NCBI GenBank assembly: GCA_046292765.1
Contig: JBKBQA010000001.1
Location: forward strand, 248,001-312,000
Direction of reading: 5' to 3'
From: PGZG01 sp046292765
Lineage (GTDB): Bacteria; Pseudomonadota; Gammaproteobacteria; Pseudomonadales; Alcanivoracaceae
DNA: 64,000 bases
The notes beneath the pieces are model-generated. The model was not told the DNA's origin. It made no database searches and worked only from the letters and a program-made list of their open reading frames with translations. Of the stretch, positions 59,573 to 64,000 are shown piece by piece. The first letter of the stretch is position 1, and each line of letters begins with the position of its first letter. The translations under genes and the position numbers were made by a program.

Positions 59573-61069
59573 TTGCAGGACGAGCATACCCAGCTGGCGG
59601 CCATTGATTTGGGGTCAAACAGCTTTCATATGGTGGTCGCTACCCAGGCCCAGAACGAGATCCGTGTGCAGGAGGGCCTGTCCGAGAAGGTCCAGCTGGG
59701 GGCGGGTCTGGACGATCAGCAACGCCTCACCGAGGAGGCGCAGCAGCGAGCGCTTGATTGCCTCGGTCGTTTTGCCCAGCGTATTCGGGGCATTCCTGTG
59801 GGCTCAGTGCGAGTGGTGGGCACCAACACACTGCGAGTTGCCCGCAATGCGCGGCAATTCATTGCCCGAGCCGAGCAGGTGCTGGGTCACGACATCGAGG
59901 TGGTGGCGGGCCGCGAGGAGGCCCGACTGATCTATCTCGGCGTCTCTCACACCCTGCCGGACAACGGCGGCGACCGTCGCCTGGTGGTGGATATCGGTGG
60001 CGGCAGCACCGAGCTGATCATTGGTGAGCGGTTCGAATCGGTGGAAACCGAGTCACTGCACATGGGCTGTGTCAGCTTCAGTCAGCGCTTCTTCGCCGAA
60101 GGCCAGATTGCCGAGAAGCCTTTTGCTCGGGCGGTGACGGCGGCCCGTCAGGAAGTCCTGTCGATTGAATCGGCCTACCGGCGACTCGGCTGGCAGCAGG
60201 CGGTGGGCGCCTCCGGCACCATTAAGGCCATCGCTCAGGTGTGCGAGGAGAACGGCTGGAGCGACGGCGGCGTTACCCTTGATGGGCTGCACAAAATCCG
60301 CAAGCGGTTGCTGCGCAGTGGCCATGTCGCCCGGCTTGATCTCAAGGGTCTGCGCGAGGATCGCGCTGCCATTTTTCCCGCCGGCGTTGCCATCCTCACC
60401 GGCATCTTCGAGCAGCTCGGTATCGATCGTATGGAGTTTTCCAGCGGCGCGCTGCGCGAAGGTGTGCTCTACGACCTGATCGGCCGGTTCAGCCACGAGG
60501 ATGTCCGCGAGCGCAGCATTCAGGCGATGATGAAGCGGCACCATGTCGATGCGGCTCAGGCTGCCCGGGTGCAAGACACCGCGCTGATGCTGCACGGGCA
60601 GGTAAGTCGCGACTGGTCGCTCGGCGGCGATACTCTGGTGGATACCCTGCGCTGGGCCGCGCTGCTGCACGAAGTGGGTTTTACCGTCTCCCATGCCCAG
60701 TATCACAAGCATGGAGCCTATCTGGTTTCCAACAGCGACCTGTCCGGCTTCTCGAAACAGGAGCAGGAACTGGTGGCGTTGCTGGTGCGCAGCCACCGCC
60801 GCAAGATTCCGTTGCCGGCATTTGAAGAGCGGGTGGTGGAGGAGCGGGTGCCACTGTTGCGTCTTGCCCTGTTACTGCGGCTGGCGGCGTTACTGCACCA
60901 CGGTCGCTACGACACGCCGTTACCGCAGATTATTGCCAGCGTGGGCGATACGACGCTGTCGTTGCGGTTTCCACCCGGGTGGCTGGTGGAGCATCCGTTA
61001 ACGCAGGCCGATCTCGAACTGGAACAGGAGTTTTTTCGCGCCGCCGGCTACGACCTCGGCGTGCAGTAG
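59573..61069 (+). CDS. ppx: Exopolyphosphatase
   Basis: A 498-residue enzyme that removes terminal phosphates from polyphosphate. N-terminal ASKHA domain: LAAIDLGSNSFHMVVA, VVAGREEARLIYLGV and VVDIGGGSTELIIGE; then the C-terminal HD-like part with WAALLHEVGFTVSHAQYHKHGAYL. The start is TTG 59573, seven bases after GGAGGA; no ATG gives the right N-terminus, and the frame upstream to 59399 runs into trxA. It converges with ppk. Confidence 0.94.
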   Translation: MQDEHTQLAAIDLGSNSFHMVVATQAQNEIRVQEGLSEKVQLGAGLDDQQRLTEEAQQRALDCLGRFAQRIRGIPVGSVRVVGTNTLRVARNARQFIARAEQVLGHDIEVVAGREEARLIYLGVSHTLPDNGGDRRLVVDIGGGSTELIIGERFESVETESLHMGCVSFSQRFFAEGQIAEKPFARAVTAARQEVLSIESAYRRLGWQQAVGASGTIKAIAQVCEENGWSDGGVTLDGLHKIRKRLLRSGHVARLDLKGLREDRAAIFPAGVAILTGIFEQLGIDRMEFSSGALREGVLYDLIGRFSHEDVRERSIQAMMKRHHVDAAQAARVQDTALMLHGQVSRDWSLGGDTLVDTLRWAALLHEVGFTVSHAQYHKHGAYLVSNSDLSGFSKQEQELVALLVRSHRRKIPLPAFEERVVEERVPLLRLALLLRLAALLHHGRYDTPLPQIIASVGDTTLSLRFPPGWLVEHPLTQADLELEQEFFRAAGYDLGVQ

Positions 61070-61088
61070 GCGGGCCTTTTGGCCCGCC
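61069..61088. terminator. Hairpin between convergent ppx and ppk
   Basis: GGCGGGCC-TTTT-GGCCCGCC is a perfect 8-bp stem that begins on the last base of the ppx stop codon and ends seven bases before the ppk stop. It is the same on both strands apart from the loop. There is no T-run beyond the stem. Confidence 0.65.
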
Positions 61089-61095
61089 GAATGGA

Positions 61096-63177
61096 TCAAT
61101 TGCAGATTTTATCCAGTAGCGTCTGTTGCGCCGCGAGTGGTGCTTCGCGGTCCATCTCGGCGCGCCGATAGCTGCCATCTTCGGACATCAGCCATGCCTG
61201 GGCGTCGTCCTTCAGGTACAGGGCGAGGCCATCTTCGATCACCCGCTGCTTCATTGCCGGATCCAGAATCGGGAAACAGGTTTCCACCCGGTTGAACAGG
61301 TTGCGCTCCATCCAGTCGGCGCTGGAACAGTACACCGGCTCTTCGCCGGCGTGCAGGAAGTAATACACCCGGGTGTGCTCCAGAAAGCGGCCAATGATCG
61401 AGCGCACGCGGATGTTGTCACTGACGCCGGTGATGCCCGGCCGCAGACAGCAGATGCCGCGCACAACCAGATCAATATCGACTCCGGCCTGACTGGCGCG
61501 ATACAGCGCTTGAATGATCTGTGGTTCGGTAATCGCATTAAGCTTGGCAATAATGCGCGCTGGTTTTCCCACCAGCGCCTGCTCGGTTTCGAACTCGATC
61601 AGATCGAGAACCGACTTGTGCAGAGTGAACGGCGAATGTTTGAGCTGCTTCAACCGAGCTGGCTTTCCCATGCCGGTGAGCTCAAGAAAAATCTTATGCA
61701 CGTCCTGGCAGATTTCTTCGTTGGCGGTGAGCAGGCCGTAGTCGGTGTAGATCTTCGCCGTTTTGGCGTGGTAATTGCCGGTGCCGAGATGGGCATAGCG
61801 TTTGATGCCATCCGCGCCGCGTCGTACCACCAGCATCATTTTGGCGTGGGTCTTGTAGCCCACCACCCCATATACGACGATGGCGCCCGCCTCCTGCAGA
61901 CGGCGGGCACCCTCGATATTGCTTTCCTCGTCGAACCGCGCACGCAGTTCAACCACGGCAGTCACTTCCTTGCCGTTACGGGCTGCGGTCTCCAGATGAT
62001 CAAGGATTTCCGAGTTGAGGCCGGTGCGATAGATGGTCTGCTTGATCGCCAGCACCTTCGGGTCGCGCGCTGCCTCAGCAAGGAAGCTCACCACTGGATT
62101 AAAGGATTCGAACGGGTGGTGCAGCAGGATATCGCCTTGCTCCATGGCATCGAACAGACTGTCATGATTGCGCACTGCCACCGGTACCCGGGGAGAAAAG
62201 GGAGTGTAGTGAAGACGCGGCTTTTTCACATCAGTGAACATCCTGGCCAGATTCACCGGACCGTTCACTTCATAGAGATCATGCTCGCGCAATTCAAATT
62301 GCTTGAGCAAGTAATCGATCAGATGGCGCGGGCAGTTGTCCGCCACTTCGAGGCGCACCTCGTCACCGTAGCGACGTGACAGCAGCTTGCCTTTCAGCTC
62401 GCTGGCGAGATCGTCCACGTCCTTGCCCACCTGAAGGTCGGCGTTGCGAGTGACGCGGAACTGATAGCAGCCGGTGGCCTTCATGCCCGGGAACAGATCA
62501 CTGACATGGGCGTGAATCATCGACGACAGAAACACGAAGTTGTCGTTGCCGTCCTGACAGATGTCGTCCGGCATGCGGATCAAACGCGGTAGCGAGCGTG
62601 GTGCTGGCACAATCGCCAAACCACTCTGACGACCGAACGCATCCTTGCCGTCGAGTGGCACGATAAAGTTGAGGCTCTTGTTCACGAGGCGCGGGAACGG
62701 GTGGGCAGGATCCAGCGCGATTGGCGTCAGCACCGGGTAGATCTGGTCGCGGAAGTAGCGCTTCACCCAGTCTGCCTGCTCGGCAGTCCAGTCCTCGCGG
62801 CGCAGGAAGTTAACACCTTCTTGCGCCAGCGCCGGCAGCAGCACATCGTTAAGCAGCTTGTACTGGCGGTTTACCGCTTCGTGGGCAATATCGCTGATCT
62901 GCTTCAGGATTTCGCCCGGCAACATGCCGTCCAGCCCCGGTGTCGCGGCGCCGGTTTCCAGCTGGTTCTGCAGGGCAGCCACCCGGATCTCGAAAAATTC
63001 GTCCATGTTGCCGGAAAAAATCAGCAGGAAATTGAGCCGCTCCATCAGCGGATGGCGCTCGTCACTGGCCTGCTCCAGCACCCGCAGATTGAACTGCAAC
63101 AGCGCCAGTTCCCGGTTGAGGTAGTACTCCGGTTTGGTCAGATCCAGAGCCGGTTGTCCGGCTGCCATATCGTTCAT
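61096..63177 (-). CDS. ppk: Polyphosphate kinase
   Basis: A 693-residue PPK1 that builds polyphosphate from ATP. N-terminal domain YLNRELALLQFNLRVLEQASDERHPLMERL; the phosphorylated His is in VGYKTHAKMMLVVRR near residue 442, the second His site is in RGICCLRPGITGVSDNI, and the SADWMERNLFNRVETCFPI segment closes the active site. The start is ATG 63177. ppk and ppx face each other, giving synthesis and breakdown of the same polymer. Confidence 0.96.
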   Translation of the reverse strand: MNDMAAGQPALDLTKPEYYLNRELALLQFNLRVLEQASDERHPLMERLNFLLIFSGNMDEFFEIRVAALQNQLETGAATPGLDGMLPGEILKQISDIAHEAVNRQYKLLNDVLLPALAQEGVNFLRREDWTAEQADWVKRYFRDQIYPVLTPIALDPAHPFPRLVNKSLNFIVPLDGKDAFGRQSGLAIVPAPRSLPRLIRMPDDICQDGNDNFVFLSSMIHAHVSDLFPGMKATGCYQFRVTRNADLQVGKDVDDLASELKGKLLSRRYGDEVRLEVADNCPRHLIDYLLKQFELREHDLYEVNGPVNLARMFTDVKKPRLHYTPFSPRVPVAVRNHDSLFDAMEQGDILLHHPFESFNPVVSFLAEAARDPKVLAIKQTIYRTGLNSEILDHLETAARNGKEVTAVVELRARFDEESNIEGARRLQEAGAIVVYGVVGYKTHAKMMLVVRRGADGIKRYAHLGTGNYHAKTAKIYTDYGLLTANEEICQDVHKIFLELTGMGKPARLKQLKHSPFTLHKSVLDLIEFETEQALVGKPARIIAKLNAITEPQIIQALYRASQAGVDIDLVVRGICCLRPGITGVSDNIRVRSIIGRFLEHTRVYYFLHAGEEPVYCSSADWMERNLFNRVETCFPILDPAMKQRVIEDGLALYLKDDAQAWLMSEDGSYRRAEMDREAPLAAQQTLLDKICN

Positions 63178-63196
63178 AGTGTTTCCCCTGCCGGGT

Positions 63197-63231
63197 GAAG
63201 CGTTAGACGTTAGACGCTTCTAGCTTCTAAC
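63197..63231. repeat. Short tandem/inverted repeat between ppk and hemB
   Basis: GAAGCGT (63197-63203) and ACGCTTC (63214-63220) are inverted. They enclose two direct copies of CGTTAGA and are followed by two copies of GCTTCTA. The whole is built from the units CGTTAGA and TAGAAGC. It may form a hairpin downstream of hemB. I saw no other copy in the window. Confidence 0.6.
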
Positions 63232-63240
63232 CTGTCACTA

Positions 63241-64000
63241 TTATCCCAAAATATGTCGCTGCGATGACAGCAGCTCCGCCGCGCGCGGCGCAAAATAGGT
63301 CAGAATCCCGTCCGCCCCGGCTCGCTTGATGCAGGTCAGCGATTCCAGAATCACCTTGTCCGCATCCAGCCAACCGTTCTGGAACGCCGCCATATGCATG
63401 GCGTACTCGCCACTGACCTGATAGACGAAGGTCGGTGCCCGGAAGGTGTCCTTCACCGCCCGGACAATGTCCAGATAGGGCATGCCCGGCTTCACCATGA
63501 TCATGTCGGCGCCTTCCTGCAGGTCCAGTGCCACTTCGTGCAGGGCCTCATCGGCGTTGGCCGGGTCCATCTGGTAGGTCTTCTTGTCGGCCTTGCCGAG
63601 ATTGCCGGCCGAGCCCACCGCATCGCGGAACGGGCCGTAATAGGCCGATGCATACTTGGCTGAATAGGCGAGGATGCGGGTATGCACATGGCCGGCCCGC
63701 TCCAGCGCGGTGCGGATTTCGCCAATGCGGCCATCCATCATGTCGCTCGGCGCCACCACCTCGGCGCCGGCCTCGGCATGGCTAAGCGCCTGCTTCACCA
63801 GCGCCTCAATGGTGATGTCGTTCATCACATAGCCGTCGGCGTCGATAATGCCGTCCTGGCCGTGGCTGGTGAACGGATCCAGCGCCACATCGGTAATCAC
63901 GCCCATCTCTGGCACAGCGGCCTTGATGGCTCGCACGGCGCGCTGAGCCAGCCCTTTCGGGTTCCAGGCTTCAGCCGCATCCAGACTCTTGGCCTGCTGC
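63241..64000 (-). CDS. hemB: Delta-aminolevulinic acid dehydratase (5' end beyond window)
   Basis: The visible 253 codons are the C-terminal three-quarters of porphobilinogen synthase, which condenses two 5-aminolevulinate molecules in heme synthesis. Seen are SLDAAEAWNPKGLAQRAVRAIK, the metal-site region GVITDVALDPFTSHGQDGI (here Asp/Ala-type rather than the Cys-rich zinc form), the first Schiff-base lysine in AYSAKYASAYYGPFRDA, and the second in MIMVKPGMPYLDIV. The frame stays open to the last base, so the start lies outside. The heme pathway also feeds the siroheme needed by NirB. Confidence 0.96.
   Translation of the reverse strand, partial: QQAKSLDAAEAWNPKGLAQRAVRAIKAAVPEMGVITDVALDPFTSHGQDGIIDADGYVMNDITIEALVKQALSHAEAGAEVVAPSDMMDGRIGEIRTALERAGHVHTRILAYSAKYASAYYGPFRDAVGSAGNLGKADKKTYQMDPANADEALHEVALDLQEGADMIMVKPGMPYLDIVRAVKDTFRAPTFVYQVSGEYAMHMAAFQNGWLDADKVILESLTCIKRAGADGILTYFAPRAAELLSSQRHILG

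Noticed and set aside
63178..63240. CTGTCAC as a Pho box for ppk
   Set aside because: A single heptamer without a partner at 11-bp spacing.
1..64000. CRISPR arrays, tRNA or rRNA genes, prophage or insertion sequences
   Set aside because: No regularly spaced repeats, no cloverleaf or rRNA-like sequence, and no transposase or integrase frame were found.

Overview
The window looks like the chromosome of a Pseudomonas-related gammaproteobacterium. It is GC-rich, and the order pyrC'-pyrB-pyrR-ruvX-algH-tonB-gshB / pilGHIJ-pilK-chpA-chpB-chpC is the one known from Pseudomonas aeruginosa. Neighbouring blocks (lptM-lysA, rho-trxA-ppx-ppk-hemB) fit the same group. A marine hydrocarbon-degrader-like genus (Alcanivoracaceae type) is possible, but that is inference. 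There are no rRNA or tRNA genes, CRISPR arrays, phage or insertion sequences that I can support.

Layout. 1-1.6 kb: a small accessory patch with the tail of one gene, an AT-richer orphan gene, a DUF6559-like gene, a structured intergenic element and a small membrane protein. 1.6-7.2 kb: a TSUP permease and a nearly complete molybdenum-cofactor set (moaC-moaD-moaE, moeA, moaA-moaB-mobA), with a structured leader before moaA. 7.2-20.7 kb, minus strand: assimilatory nitrate/nitrite genes, read as nasR, then nrtA-nrtB-nrtC-nirB-nirD-FAD reductase-nasA-cobA and finally a porin. The cofactor genes beside it supply the molybdopterin for NasA, and cobA supplies the siroheme precursor for NirB.

The 250-bp gap between nasR and nrtA contains a full regulatory device readable from sequence: an NtrC-type dyad, a perfect sigma-54 promoter, two ANTAR-type hexaloop hairpins (loops AAGGGC and AATGGC), and an intrinsic terminator that overlaps the second hairpin.

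20.7-27 kb: a membrane-tethered DUF1653 protein, the pyrimidine genes with a non-catalytic dihydroorotase, ruvX, algH, tonB and gshB. 27.2-40.2 kb: the Pil-Chp chemosensory system for type IV pili, including a 2386-residue hybrid kinase. 40.2-44.3 kb: a metallo-beta-lactamase-fold hydrolase, a lipid A-type acyltransferase, rsmE and bioA.

The bioA / thioesterase gap (44.33-44.46 kb) reads on the minus strand as a compact small RNA: stacked hairpins with C-only loops followed by a strong terminator. I consider it the best candidate for an undescribed element. 44.5-54.9 kb: thioesterases, a lipoprotein esterase, an SRPBCC-SDR fusion, lysA with a 51-residue LptM, an unknown secreted protein, and a cluster of two PLP enzymes, a Tat-exported lactone-oxidase-like flavoprotein and an SDR. 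55-64 kb: a Tat-lipoprotein PhoX with a candidate Pho box, DUF1244, rho with a structured leader, trxA, ppx, ppk and the 3' part of hemB, which runs off the window.
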